From assembly GCF_005519465.1 (NCBI RefSeq), contig NZ_CP027858.1, positions 744,001 through 808,000 on the forward strand: a stretch of DNA of 64,000 nt, written 5' to 3'. Position numbers and translations under genes: made by a program. Below, piece after piece: positions 1-8,996 of this stretch; position 1 is the first letter of the stretch, and every line of letters starts with the position of its first letter. Origin of the DNA: Streptomyces clavuligerus (GTDB lineage Bacteria > Actinomycetota > Actinomycetes > Streptomycetales > Streptomycetaceae). The notes under the pieces were generated by a model. It was not told the DNA's origin and made no database searches. It was given only the letters and a program-made list of their open reading frames with translations.

Positions 1-279
1 GCCGCCGCTGGTGATCACGAAGGTCATGCCGACGGTGACGACGCCGATGATCGACGCCTGGGTGAGGACGAGCTGGAGGTTCCCGGTGTCGAGGAAGGCG
101 TCGGGTTCGGTGATGCCGCCGACGGCGATCAGCACGGCGAGGACGCCGAGCAGGGAGAGGGTGCGGACATCGGCGCGGAACCCGCGCGGGGCGCGGGAGG
201 GGCCGCCGGGCGCGGCGCCGGGCGCGGGACCGGGGGCGGCAGGGGTCCTGGCGGGGTCCACGGACGCGGGCTGGGTCAT
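1..279 (-). CDS. Sugar ABC transporter permease, N-terminal part (partial)
   Basis: The first 93 codons of a leftward gene that runs off the left edge. Translation starts MTQPASVDPA, has a proline/alanine-rich cytoplasmic leader, then a first hydrophobic segment (LSLLGVLAVLIAVGGI, about residues 42-57) and the block NLQLVLTQASIIGVVTVGMT, which is typical of RbsC/XylH-type permeases of the CUT2 sugar family. Its ATG overlaps the stop of the ATPase gene (ATGA), so the two are probably translationally coupled. Family from the motif and neighbour; substrate unknown. Confidence 0.85.
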   Translation of the reverse strand, partial: MTQPASVDPARTPAAPGPAPGAAPGGPSRAPRGFRADVRTLSLLGVLAVLIAVGGITEPDAFLDTGNLQLVLTQASIIGVVTVGMTFVITSGG

Positions 280-1805
280 GCCGGCGGGCTCCCTTCCATC
301 ACGAGGTCGAGGACGCGGTGTTCGTCGAGGTCGCGGGCGTCGGCGGTGTGCACGACGCGGCCCTCGCGCAGGACCAGCACCCGGTCGGCGAGGCCCAGTA
401 CCTCGGGCACCTCGCTGGAGACGAGGAGGACGGCGAGCCCTTCGTCGGCGAGGCGTCTGATCACCGTGTACAGCTCGGCGCGGGCTCCGACGTCGACGCC
501 GCGGGTGGGTTCGTCGAGCAGCAGGACCTTGCAGCCGCGCAGCAGCCAGCGGGCGAGGACGGCTTTCTGCTGGTTGCCGCCGGAGAGGGTGCGGACCGGC
601 CGGTCGGGGTCGTCGGGGCGCAGCGACAGTTCCCGGGTGGCCCGGTGGGCGGCGGCGCGCTCGGCGGCCCGGTCGATCCAGCCGCCGCGGGCGAAGCGGC
701 CGAGGGTGGCGAGGGAGACATTGCGGGTGACGCTCTCGGTCAGCAGGAGGCCCTGGGCCTTGCGTTCCTCGGGGGCGAGTCCCAGTCCGGCGCGGACGGC
801 GGCACGGACGCTGCCGGGGCGCAGGGGTTCCCCGTCGACGAGGACCTGTCCGGCGGTGGGGCGGCGGGCGCCGTAGACGGTCTCCAGGATCTCGGAGCGT
901 CCGGAGCCGACGAGTCCGGCGAGTCCGACGATCTCGCCGGGCCACAGCCGGAGGTCGAGGGGGGCGAACTCGCCCGTGCGGGTCAGTCCCTCGACGGTGA
1001 GGACGGGGGGTGCCGGGCGCGGGGCGGTGGGGGCGGGCGCGGGGCGGGGCGGGAAGACGTACTCGACGTTCCGGCCGGTCATCAGGGCGACGATCGTGTG
1101 GGTGGGGGTGGTGCGGGCGGGGAGTCCGGTGGCGACGGACCGGCCGTCCTTGAGCACGGTGACCCGGTCGCCGATGCGGCGGATCTCCTCCAGCCGGTGG
1201 GTGATGTGGATGACGGCGACCCCTTCGGCGGTGAGGCCGTCGACGACCCGGAAGAGGTTGTCGACCTCGTCGGGGTCGAGTGCGGCGGAGGGTTCGTCCA
1301 TGACGATGAGCCGGGCGTCGTGGGAGAGGGCGCGGGCCATGGAGACGATCTGCCGCTGGGCGGTGGGGAGGCTGCCGACGAGGGCCGCGGGGTCGATCTC
1401 GGGGTGGCCGAGGCGTTCGAGGAGGCGGGCGGTGGCGTCGTGCGCGGTGGCGCGTCGGACGATGAACCCGGCGGCGGTGGGTTCATGGCCGAGGTGGACG
1501 TTCTCGGCGACGGAGAGCCCCGCGACGAGGTCGAGTTCCTGGTGGATGGTGGCGATGCCCTGGCGCAGGGCGGCGCTGGGCGAGCGGAGGGCGATCTCTT
1601 CTCCGCGCCAGACGACGGTGCCGCTGTCGGGCCGGTGGGCTCCGGCGAGGACCTTGATGAGGGTGGACTTCCCGGCGCCGTTCTGGCCGAGCAGGCAGTG
1701 GGTCTCTCCGGGCAGGACCTCCAGGTCGACGCCGTCGAGTGCGCGGACTCCGGGGAAGGACTTGGTGATGCCTTCCATGGTGAGCAGGGGTGTTTCCGGT
1801 GCCAT
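276..1805 (-). CDS. Sugar ABC transporter ATP-binding protein (RbsA/XylG type, two ABC domains)
   Basis: A 509-residue protein with two ABC cassettes in tandem, as usual for CUT2 sugar importers. The first has a Walker A GQNGAGKST (residues 40-48), a variant signature LPTAQRQIVSMARALS and Walker B LIVMDEPSAAL. The second has the degenerate Walker A GLVGSGRSE typical of the family, signature LSGGNQQKAVLARWL and Walker B LLLDEPTRGVD. The reading frame stays open upstream, but the ATG at 1805 has an AGGGGA ribosome site about 8 bases before it, and conserved sequence begins there. It is coupled to the permease by ATGA. A ROK repressor gene lies upstream; no binding protein is visible, so it is probably beyond the left edge. 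Substrate (ribose-like or another monosaccharide) cannot be told. Confidence 0.95.
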   Translation of the reverse strand: MAPETPLLTMEGITKSFPGVRALDGVDLEVLPGETHCLLGQNGAGKSTLIKVLAGAHRPDSGTVVWRGEEIALRSPSAALRQGIATIHQELDLVAGLSVAENVHLGHEPTAAGFIVRRATAHDATARLLERLGHPEIDPAALVGSLPTAQRQIVSMARALSHDARLIVMDEPSAALDPDEVDNLFRVVDGLTAEGVAVIHITHRLEEIRRIGDRVTVLKDGRSVATGLPARTTPTHTIVALMTGRNVEYVFPPRPAPAPTAPRPAPPVLTVEGLTRTGEFAPLDLRLWPGEIVGLAGLVGSGRSEILETVYGARRPTAGQVLVDGEPLRPGSVRAAVRAGLGLAPEERKAQGLLLTESVTRNVSLATLGRFARGGWIDRAAERAAAHRATRELSLRPDDPDRPVRTLSGGNQQKAVLARWLLRGCKVLLLDEPTRGVDVGARAELYTVIRRLADEGLAVLLVSSEVPEVLGLADRVLVLREGRVVHTADARDLDEHRVLDLVMEGSPPA

Positions 1806-2055
1806 GACCAATCCCCTCGGCGGTGAAGGGCCGGTGAGTCGCGTCGCGTGGATGCGCGCGCGGTGTGCGGGGGTGGGGGTGCCAGTGGGGTACGGGATGG
1901 TGTGTGAGGTGCTTGAGGTGTCGGTGCTGTGCGGTGCGCGTGATGCGCGGTGTACGTGGATGGTGCACGGGCGGGACGAGGGCTCCGGGGTCCGGGCACG
2001 GGCGGGACGGGTGCGGGCGGGACGGATACGCCGGGGTGCGGGCGCGGCCAAGGGC

Positions 2056-2139
2056 CCCGCGGGCTCGGATCAGGCAGGCTCAGGTCAGGCAGGCTCGGGT
2101 CGGACGGGCTCAGGTCAGGCAGGCTCGGGTCAGGCGGGC
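2056..2139. repeat. 15-bp tandem repeat upstream of the sugar ABC genes
   Basis: About five consecutive 15-base units of the form CAGGCAGGCTCRGGT (2071-2085, 2086-2100, 2101-2115, 2116-2130 plus a weaker unit at each end). The array sits in the 324-base gap between the ROK gene and the ATPase gene and runs into the ROK stop codon at 2130-2132. The remainder of the gap (1806-2055) is GC-rich with no other recognisable signal. Its role is unknown; it could be simple minisatellite expansion. Confidence 0.75.
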
Positions 2140-3371
2140 GAGAAGAGGTGGTCGCTGATGAGCCGGGCGGCTCCGGTGACTCCGGCGACCTGCCCCAGCT
2201 CCCCCAGCACGATGGGAAGGTTTCCGGTGGCCAGCGGCAGGGACTGCCGGTAGACCTGGGTCCTGATGCTGGCGAGCAGGGTGTGGCCGAGGCCGGTCAC
2301 CCCGCCGCCGATGACCACCAGACCGGGGTTGAAGAAGCTGACGAGTCCGGCGATGACCTGGCCGACACGGTTGCCGCCCTCCCGGATGAGTTCGAGTGAG
2401 GCGGTGTCACCGGCGGAGGCCGCGGCGGCCACGTCGGCGGCGCCGAGCGCCCCGGCCGCGGCCAGCCGTACGGCCAGCTCGGGGGAGCGGCCGGAGCGGG
2501 CGGCCTCCTCGGCGTCGCGGGCGAGGGCCGCGCCGCTGAAGTGGGCCTCCAGACAGCCCGTGTTGCCGCAGGGGCAGGAGCGGCCCGAGGGGTCGACCTG
2601 GATATGGCCGATGTCGCCCGCGCTGCCGGTGGTGCCCCGGTAGACCTGTCCGCCGACGACGATGCCGCAGCCGATACCGGTGCCGATCTTGACGCAGAGG
2701 AAGTCCCCCACGGAACGGGCGACTCCGGCGTGCTGCTCCCCCATGGCCATCAGATTCACGTCGTTGTCGACGAGGACGGGGCAGCCGAGTTCCTGGCTCA
2801 GGGCCTCCCGGACGGGGAAGCCGTCCCAGCCGGGCATGATCGGGGGTGCGACCGGGACGCCCTCGGGGAAGCGGACCGGACCGGGTACGCCGATCCCGGC
2901 GCCGTCGAAGCCCTCGGCGAGTCCGCCGGCCCTGAGCTTGGCCGCCATGGACAGGGCCTGTTCGAAGACGGCCACCGGGCCCTCGCGGACGTCCATGGGG
3001 TGGTTGAGGTGGCCCAGGACCTCCAGCTCCGCGTTGGTGACGGCGACGTCGACGGAGGTGGCTCCGATGTCGATGCCGAGGAAGCGCAGCTCGGGGGCGA
3101 GACGGATATTGTGCGAGCGCCGGCCGCCCCGGGAGGCGGCCAGCCCGTCGGCGACGATGAGCCCGGTCTCCAGGAGCCGGTCCACCTCGACGGCGAGTTT
3201 GGACCGGGACAGCTCGACCAGATCGCCGAGCTGGGCACGGGAGTTGGGCCCTCCGTCGCGCAGCAGTCCGAGCAGCCGCGCCTGGTGCGCGTTCGCGGGT
3301 CGAGCGGTCATCCGTCTCAACTGCCCCTCCCTCCCCCGGTCCTGTGTCGGGGAGATCCCCATTCGACTCAC
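2130..3371 (-). CDS. ROK family transcriptional regulator/sugar kinase homologue
   Basis: A 413-residue protein (from a GTG with AGGA 6-7 bases upstream; an ATG at 3311, giving MTARPANAHQ, is an alternative). The N-terminus is a winged helix-turn-helix (ANAHQARLLGLLRDGGP, NSRAQLGDLVELSRSKLAVE). It is followed by the ROK ATPase-like fold with LGIDIGATSVDVAV, the glycine motif IGTGIGCGI and the zinc motif CPCGNTGCLE. NagC/XylR-type ROK regulators sense sugars and usually repress the adjacent transporter. Position just upstream of, and co-directional with, the sugar ABC genes supports control of that importer. Confidence 0.92.
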   Translation of the reverse strand: MSRMGISPTQDRGREGQLRRMTARPANAHQARLLGLLRDGGPNSRAQLGDLVELSRSKLAVEVDRLLETGLIVADGLAASRGGRRSHNIRLAPELRFLGIDIGATSVDVAVTNAELEVLGHLNHPMDVREGPVAVFEQALSMAAKLRAGGLAEGFDGAGIGVPGPVRFPEGVPVAPPIMPGWDGFPVREALSQELGCPVLVDNDVNLMAMGEQHAGVARSVGDFLCVKIGTGIGCGIVVGGQVYRGTTGSAGDIGHIQVDPSGRSCPCGNTGCLEAHFSGAALARDAEEAARSGRSPELAVRLAAAGALGAADVAAAASAGDTASLELIREGGNRVGQVIAGLVSFFNPGLVVIGGGVTGLGHTLLASIRTQVYRQSLPLATGNLPIVLGELGQVAGVTGAARLISDHLFSPA

Positions 3372-3589
3372 GGCGATCCTGCTTTGGAGGGGAACGTAGC
3401 AGCGCTTTGCCGAACTGGGAAGAACTTGAGCGGAGTTCAGTACCTACTTCTTCCACACCCGGGACAAAGATGGAGGCGGGAGGGGGCACAGGGAGAGAGG
3501 GTCCTCGGCGGCCCGACACGCATCGGGCGCTCGCCCAGGCCGACCGTCCACCCCGGCCGTCCATCCCGGCCGTCCATCCGGTCGGCCGG

Positions 3590-4099
3590 TCAGCCGGGCC
3601 CGTGTGCGAGCAGCTCCGCCAGCCGGTCCAGGAAGACCCGCTGCCCGCTCACCAGCTTCACCCGTGCCACGTCGAGCCCGAACCACTCGGCCCGGTCGAT
3701 CTCGGGGAACTCCGCCGTACGGCCGGAGCGCGGGGGCCACTCCAGGGTGAAGGTGCCGGGGTTCACGAGGGAGGTGTCCAGCTCACCGGCGAGGGCCCAG
3801 ACGGTGACGACCTTCCCGCTCGACTGCCGGGCCTCGCCGAGCGGCAGCCACTCCCCCGCCGGGGGCGCGAGCCCCAGCTCCTCCTCGAACTCACGGCGGG
3901 CCGCCGCCGTCGCTTCCTCGTCGGGGGTGTGCTCCCCCTTGGGGATGGACCAGGCCCGCTCGTCCCGGCCCTCCCAGTACGGCCCGCCCATGTGCCCGAG
4001 CAGCACCTCGACGTCCCCGGCCGCGGGCCCCAGGGGTTCCGTGCCGCCGCCCCGGGACCGGAACAGCAGCAGACCCGCGCTTCTCCTCACCTCCGCCAT
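3590..4099 (-). CDS. Nudix hydrolase
   Basis: A 169-residue protein with a complete Nudix box: G at the start of GEHTPDEEAT, then REFEEELGL, matching Gx5Ex7REUxEExGU. The opening MAEVRRSAGLLLFR and the segment WSIPKGEH are typical of the family that trims nucleoside diphosphate derivatives or capped substrates. Nothing near it indicates the substrate. The upstream stretch 3540-3600 has short repeats of CCGGCCGTCCATC near its stop codon. Confidence 0.93.
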   Translation of the reverse strand: MAEVRRSAGLLLFRSRGGGTEPLGPAAGDVEVLLGHMGGPYWEGRDERAWSIPKGEHTPDEEATAAARREFEEELGLAPPAGEWLPLGEARQSSGKVVTVWALAGELDTSLVNPGTFTLEWPPRSGRTAEFPEIDRAEWFGLDVARVKLVSGQRVFLDRLAELLAHGPG

Positions 4100-4189
4100 G
4101 CCCCCAGTCTGCCCGCGGCGCGCCCCCGGGCGCAGCGGGACACCGCCGGACGGGCCGCCGGGCCGATCGGCCGCCGGAGGGGGCGGGGG

Positions 4190-5137
4190 TCAGGGGCAGC
4201 GGATGATCTGCCCCGCGTACGACAGGTTCCCGCCGAAGGCGAAGAGCAGGACCGGGTCCCCGGAGCGGATCTCGCCGCGCTCGACCAGCTTGGCGAGCGC
4301 CAGCGGGACGGAGGCGGCGGAGGTGTTGCCGGACTCGACGACATCCCGGGCGACGACCGCGTTCACGGCGCCGATCTTCTGGGCGACGGGCTCGATGATC
4401 CGCAGATTGGCCTGGTGGAGGACGACCGCCGCCAGCTCCTCGGGCCGTACGCCGCCGCGCTCGCACACCTGGCGCGCGATGGGCGGAAGCTGGGTGGTGG
4501 CCCAGCGGTACACGGACTGGCCCTCCTGGGCGAACCGGGGCGGGGTGCCCTCGATCCGCACGGCGTGCCCCATCGACGGCACGGATCCCCACAGCACCGG
4601 GCCGATACCGGGCTCCTCGCCCTCGCGCACCGCCTCGACCACCGCCGCTCCGGCGCCGTCCCCGACCAGGACGCAGGTGGTGCGGTCGCTCCAGTCGGTC
4701 ACGGCGGTCATCTTGTCCGCGCCGATCACCAGGGCGCGCCGGGCGGCTCCCGCCCGTACCGCGTGGTCGGCGGTGGCCAGGGCGTGGGTGAAGCCCGCGC
4801 AGACCACGTTCACGTCCATCACGGCGGGCGATTCCATGCCGAGCCGGGCGGCGACGCGGGCCGCCATGTTCGGGGAGCGGTCGATGGCGGTGGATGTGGC
4901 GACGAGGACGAGGTCGATGTCCCCGGCGGCCAGCCCGGCGGAGGCGAGCGCCTTGGCCGCGGCGTGGGCCGCCAGCTCGTCGACGGGCTCCTCCTCCTCC
5001 GCCTTGTGCCGGGTGGTGATGCCGACCCGGGAGCGAATCCACTCGTCGCTGGTGTCGACCAGCGCCGCCAGGTCGTGATTGGTGATCACCCCGGCGGGCT
5101 GATAGTGCCCGAGTGCGGCGATGCGTGAGCCGGTCAT
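4190..5137 (-). CDS. 3-oxoacyl-[ACP] synthase III family protein (FabH-like)
   Basis: A 315-residue thiolase-fold enzyme. The catalytic triad is all present: Cys113 (NVVCAGFTHA), His241 (VVLHQANLRI) and Asn271 (ESGNTSAASV). Also visible are the N-terminal TSDEWIRSRVGI and C-terminal LFAFGGNLSYAG blocks typical of FabH. FabH starts fatty acid chains by condensing acyl-CoA with malonyl-ACP. The gene is not next to other fab genes, and no polyketide or fatty-acid cluster is nearby, so it is likely a secondary or pathway-specific FabH homologue rather than the housekeeping copy. Confidence 0.93.
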   Translation of the reverse strand: MTGSRIAALGHYQPAGVITNHDLAALVDTSDEWIRSRVGITTRHKAEEEEPVDELAAHAAAKALASAGLAAGDIDLVLVATSTAIDRSPNMAARVAARLGMESPAVMDVNVVCAGFTHALATADHAVRAGAARRALVIGADKMTAVTDWSDRTTCVLVGDGAGAAVVEAVREGEEPGIGPVLWGSVPSMGHAVRIEGTPPRFAQEGQSVYRWATTQLPPIARQVCERGGVRPEELAAVVLHQANLRIIEPVAQKIGAVNAVVARDVVESGNTSAASVPLALAKLVERGEIRSGDPVLLFAFGGNLSYAGQIIRCP

Positions 5138-5463
5138 GTTGCGAGTCCCCTCCGTGCGGGCAGGTGAAATCCCCAGTCTTCGTTGCTACCGCCGGGTACG
5201 ACGGCACGCGATCCCACAGGTTCCGACGCGGTAATTTGGAGCTTCCCGGGGTGTGCCGAAGTCCCGGAAACCTCATCCCGCACCGCCCGTCGGCCCGGCC
5301 GGACCCGCCTCCCCCGGCCCCGGCGCCACGGCGGGCACGGAGCGGAACCGGAGCGGTGCGCAGGGTAGCCAACAGCGACCGGACCAGCCGCTGGACTCAT
5401 GGGCCCATGCGGGAGAATGGGACGGTCCAGCCTGCCACCCGACACGAAGCGGAATCGATACTC
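5138..5463. other. Divergent promoter region, FabH-like / fdhD
   Basis: A 326-base gap between two divergently oriented genes, so promoters for both must lie here. Around 5230-5250 there is a less GC-rich stretch (CGGTAATTTGGAGC). I see no convincing -35/-10 pair, inverted repeat or small gene. Confidence 0.4.
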
Positions 5464-6300
5464 ATGGGACGGGTCACCGAGCGTCGGCGCATCATCCGGA
5501 TCAAGGACGGCAGGGCGTCGGCCCGCCCCGACACCCTGGTGGCCGAAGAGCCGCTGGAGATCCGCGTGAATGGGCGGCCGCTCGCGATCACCATGCGCAC
5601 CCCGGGCGACGACTTCGCGCTCGCGACCGGCTTCCTGGTGAGCGAAGGGGTGATCGGGGCGGCGGACGAGGTGCGGGCGATCACCTACTGCGAGGGGGCG
5701 ACGGAGGACGGGGTCAACACGTACAACGTGGTGAACGTCCGGCTGGCGCCGGGTGTCCCGGCGCCGGGACCGGAGCTGGAGCGGCACGTCTACACGACGT
5801 CGTCGTGCGGGCTGTGCGGCAAGGCCAGCCTGGACGCGGTCCGGACGGCCACCCGCTTCCCGGTCGCGGACACTCCCCCGCTGCGGGTGACGCCCGCGCT
5901 GCTCGCGGAGCTGCCGGACCGGCTGCGCGCGGCGCAGCGGGTGTTCGACCGGACGGGCGGGCTGCACGCGGCGGCGCTCTTCTCCAGGACGGGCGAGCTG
6001 CTGGACGTGCGGGAGGACGTCGGCCGGCACAACGCGGTCGACAAACTGGTGGGCCGGGCGGTGCGGGAGGGCGGGCTGCCGCTGTCCCGGGCGATCCTGC
6101 TGGTGTCGGGGCGGGCCTCGTTCGAACTGGCGCAGAAGGCGGTGATGGCCGGGGTGCCGGTGCTCGCCGCCGTCTCCGCGCCGTCCTCGCTCGCGGTGGA
6201 CCTGGCCGCCGAGAGCGGTCTGACGCTGGTCGGCTTTCTGCGCGGGACGCAGATGAACGTGTACGCCGGGGCGGAGCGCGTCGTCCTGCCGGAGTCCTGA
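5464..6300 (+). CDS. fdhD: Formate dehydrogenase accessory sulfurtransferase FdhD
   Basis: A 278-residue protein matching FdhD throughout. It has VAEEPLEIRVNGRPLAITMRT near the start, the redox cysteine pair C115-x2-C118 in SSCGLCGK, DVGRHNAVDKLVG and the C-terminal SLAVDLAAESGLTLVGFLRG. FdhD transfers sulfur to the molybdenum cofactor before insertion into formate dehydrogenase and related enzymes. The ATG at 5464 is chosen because conserved sequence begins there; an in-frame ATG at 5407 would add 19 residues. A sulfite-oxidase-type molybdoenzyme is also encoded in this window (37662-38858), but sulfite oxidases do not normally need FdhD, so the true client is probably elsewhere. Confidence 0.95.
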   Translation: MGRVTERRRIIRIKDGRASARPDTLVAEEPLEIRVNGRPLAITMRTPGDDFALATGFLVSEGVIGAADEVRAITYCEGATEDGVNTYNVVNVRLAPGVPAPGPELERHVYTTSSCGLCGKASLDAVRTATRFPVADTPPLRVTPALLAELPDRLRAAQRVFDRTGGLHAAALFSRTGELLDVREDVGRHNAVDKLVGRAVREGGLPLSRAILLVSGRASFELAQKAVMAGVPVLAAVSAPSSLAVDLAAESGLTLVGFLRGTQMNVYAGAERVVLPES

Positions 6301-6347
6301 CCCGCCGCCGGGACCCCGCCGCCGGGCCGACAGGACGAGGGGCCGGG

Positions 6348-6743
6348 TCAGCGGCGGCCGGTGGGCGCGGGGATGGTCTGGAGGGCGAGGGTCGCGGGCG
6401 GCTCGGCCCGGCCCGGTCCCCCGGCGTGCGCCCACTCCAGGATGTCGTCGAGGGCGTCGTCGTCGAGGGCCCAGCCGATCCAGGTGGCGCGGGCGCCCCG
6501 GCGGCGGGCCTCTGTGGACGGCTGGACCACGATCACATTGGCCTGGCCGCAGGGCCCGAGGCAGTCCGTGGTCCGTACCTCGATCCGGCCCCCGGACGCG
6601 GCGGCGGCCTCGCGGAGCCTGCGGAGCTGCCCCTCGTGGTCGGTGCCGGGGTGCTTGCGGGCGTCACCGCAGCAGCAGCCCCGGCAGACGACGAGGGTGC
6701 AGGGGCGGGTGGCGCGGAAGGGGCGTATGCCGGAGGTCGTCAC
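6348..6743 (-). CDS. Thioredoxin-like [2Fe-2S] ferredoxin-domain protein
   Basis: A 131-residue protein with cysteines at 20, 23, 24 and 25 (VVCRGCCCG) and at 61 and 65 (TTDCLGPCGQANVIVV), the pattern of the small thioredoxin-like [2Fe-2S] proteins. These carry electrons or act as accessory domains for NAD-linked dehydrogenases. It is convergent with fdhD (47-base gap), a frequent pairing with formate dehydrogenase accessory genes. The extra adjacent cysteines make the exact cluster ligands uncertain. Specific electron partner not identified. Confidence 0.85.
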   Translation of the reverse strand: MTTSGIRPFRATRPCTLVVCRGCCCGDARKHPGTDHEGQLRRLREAAAASGGRIEVRTTDCLGPCGQANVIVVQPSTEARRRGARATWIGWALDDDALDDILEWAHAGGPGRAEPPATLALQTIPAPTGRR

Positions 6744-7044
6744 CCGGTGATCTTCTCAGGCCGCCCCGGGGGCCCGGCAGGGGCCGTGCGCCACCGGCCC
6801 GCACCCGCCCGCCCGCCGGGCACCGGGGGGCGCCACCCGTAGGGGGATTTCCCGAGGATTTCGTGGAGATTCTCCCGTCCCCTCACTCCGCCGCCGGGAG
6901 TCCGCCCACGCTTCCCGGCGTGAGCGGGTTCCTCCGCCCGCCATGTACCGGCACCTTTCGTCCGCACTTCGCCAAGTGCCGCCCGGCGCCGGGTGTCCTG
7001 GGGTACCGTCGCGGCGCTGTGCGGAGCACCACGAGGAGCAAGCC

Positions 7045-8868
7045 TTGCGCGAGTTCACAGTCCGTCCCCTACAGACACGGCCCCCGATCGGCGGAGTGGC
7101 CGACGCGGTCTTCGAGCGCGCCGAACTCGACCCCGGCCGGGCCGTCATGGGGCGCAAGGACACGGCGGGCCGCTGGCGCGACGTGACCGCGGCGGTCTTC
7201 CGGGACGAGGTGCTGGGCCTCGCCAAGGGGCTGCTGGCGGCCGGGGTGCGCTTCGGCGACCGGGTGGCGCTGATGAGCCGCACCCGCTACGAGTGGACCC
7301 TCTTCGACTTCGCGATCTGGACGGTGGGCGCCCAGTCGGTCCCGGTGTACCCCACCGCGTCGGCCGAGCAGGTGCTGTGGATGCTGTACGACGCGGAGGT
7401 CTACGCCTGTCTGGTGGAGCACGAGGACCACGCCATGACGGTGGGCTCGGTGGTCGACCGGCTGCCCCTGCTGAAGCGGCTGTGGCAGCTCGACGCGGGC
7501 GCGGTGGCGGAACTGACGGAGTCCGGCCGGGACATCGACGACGAGGTGGTGCACCGGCACCGCAGGGCGGTGACCCCGGAGTCGACCGCGACGGTGATCT
7601 ACACCTCGGGGACCACCGGCCGCCCCCGGGGGTGTGTGATCAGCCACGCCAATCTGATCTTCGAGACCGACACCCTGGTGGCGCGGTGGCAGTCGCTGTT
7701 CCGCTCCCGGCCCGCGGAGGAGCCCGCGACGCTGCTCTTCCTTCCGCTGGCCCATGTCTTCGGCCGGGTGGTGGAGGTGGCAGCGGTCCGCGGCGGGGTG
7801 AAATTCGGCCATCAGCCGGTACTGCGCAGCGCCGTGCTGATGCCGGATCTGGCGGCGTTCCGGCCGACGTTCTTCCTGGGGGTCCCGTATGTCTTCGAGG
7901 GGGTCTTCCACGCGTCCCGGCGGTGGGCCGAACGGGAGGGCAGGGGCGAGTCGTTCGAGAAGGCCGTGGATGTGGCGGTGCGCTACGCGGAGGCCCGCGA
8001 GCAGCAGGCGTTCGGCCTCGGTCCCGGCCCTTCGGCGGCGCTGCGGGCCCGGCACCGGCTCTTCGAACGGTCCGTCTACGGCAGGCTGCGGCAGACGATG
8101 GGCGGCCGGGTGCGGCACGCGATGTCGGGCGGCTCGGGCCTGGGGCGGCGGCTGGGGCTGTTCTTCGCGGGCGCGGGGATGACGGTCTTCGAGGGGTACG
8201 GGCTCACCGAGTCCACGGCGGCGGCGACGGCGAACCCGCCGGACCGCCCCCGGTTCGGCACGGTGGGCCGTCCCCTTCCGGGCACCTCCGTGCATGTGGC
8301 CGCCGACGGCGAGGTGTGGCTGCGGGGCGGGCACATCTTCTCCGGGTATCTGGGCGACCGGGAGGCGACGGACGAGGTGTTACGCGACGGCTGGCTGGCG
8401 ACCGGCGATCTGGGGGTGCTGGACGAGGACGGCTATCTGACGATCACCGGGCGCAAGAAGGAGGTCCTGGTGACCTCCGGCGGCAGGAGTGTCTCGCCGC
8501 TCCCGCTGGAGGAGGCGGTGCGCACCCATCCGCTGGTGGCTCAGTGCCTGGTGGTGGGGGACGACCGGCCGTATGTGGCGGCGCTGGTCACACTGGACCC
8601 GGAGGCCGTGGACCACTGGCTGACGATCCAGGGCCGGTCGCCGCTGCCCCCGGTGCGGCTGGTGCGGGACCCGGAGCTGGAGGCGGAGATCCGGCGGGCG
8701 GTCGTCTCGGCGAACACACGGGTGTCGCAGCCGGAGTCGATCCGTACGTTCCGTATCCTGGCGCGCCCGTTCACGGAGGAGCAGGGGCTGCTCACTCCGT
8801 CGCTGAAGCTGCGGCGGAAGGAGATCGAGGAGGTGTACGCGCGGGAGGTGGCGGCGCTGTACCCGTGA
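7045..8868 (+). CDS. Long-chain fatty acid-CoA ligase (AMP-binding enzyme)
   Basis: A 607-residue ANL-superfamily enzyme from a TTG at 7045; GAGGAG lies 8 bases upstream, and conserved sequence begins right after. Signatures: P-loop YTSGTTGRPRG (about residue 184), LPLAHVFGRV, YGLTESTAA, WLATGDLG and the C-terminal TGRKKEVLVTSGG. Such enzymes activate fatty acids to acyl-AMP and then acyl-CoA for beta-oxidation or lipid synthesis. A TTA leucine codon lies at 8380-8382 (codon 446); TTA is very rare in Streptomyces and makes translation depend on the bldA tRNA, suggesting developmental control. Confidence 0.93.
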   Translation: MREFTVRPLQTRPPIGGVADAVFERAELDPGRAVMGRKDTAGRWRDVTAAVFRDEVLGLAKGLLAAGVRFGDRVALMSRTRYEWTLFDFAIWTVGAQSVPVYPTASAEQVLWMLYDAEVYACLVEHEDHAMTVGSVVDRLPLLKRLWQLDAGAVAELTESGRDIDDEVVHRHRRAVTPESTATVIYTSGTTGRPRGCVISHANLIFETDTLVARWQSLFRSRPAEEPATLLFLPLAHVFGRVVEVAAVRGGVKFGHQPVLRSAVLMPDLAAFRPTFFLGVPYVFEGVFHASRRWAEREGRGESFEKAVDVAVRYAEAREQQAFGLGPGPSAALRARHRLFERSVYGRLRQTMGGRVRHAMSGGSGLGRRLGLFFAGAGMTVFEGYGLTESTAAATANPPDRPRFGTVGRPLPGTSVHVAADGEVWLRGGHIFSGYLGDREATDEVLRDGWLATGDLGVLDEDGYLTITGRKKEVLVTSGGRSVSPLPLEEAVRTHPLVAQCLVVGDDRPYVAALVTLDPEAVDHWLTIQGRSPLPPVRLVRDPELEAEIRRAVVSANTRVSQPESIRTFRILARPFTEEQGLLTPSLKLRRKEIEEVYAREVAALYP

Positions 8869-8934
8869 CGGCGGGCCGTCCCTGACGAACGGCCACCCGC
8901 GACGGGGGCTGTCCGTGACGGGACGTGCGGGACA

Positions 8935-8975
8935 GGGCGTGCCCCCGGAGCCCCCCGGCCCCGGCGGACACGCCC
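8935..8975. terminator. Possible bidirectional terminator hairpin
   Basis: GGGCGTG (8935-8941) can pair with CACGCCC (8969-8975) around a C/G-rich loop that can pair further. It lies between the convergent acyl-CoA ligase and membrane-protein genes, where a shared terminator is expected. There is no U-run. Confidence 0.4.
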
Positions 8976-8996
8976 TTCCCCCGTGTCAGCGGTGGG

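Noticed and set aside
318..1826. Long rightward open frame (502 codons) opposite the sugar ABC ATPase
   Set aside because: It mirrors the ATPase gene; composition is Gly/Ala/Asp-rich without motifs, an effect of GC-rich codons on the other strand.
4190..5137. Ketoacyl synthase III as sign of a polyketide cluster
   Set aside because: No ACP, ketosynthase, or tailoring genes next to it.
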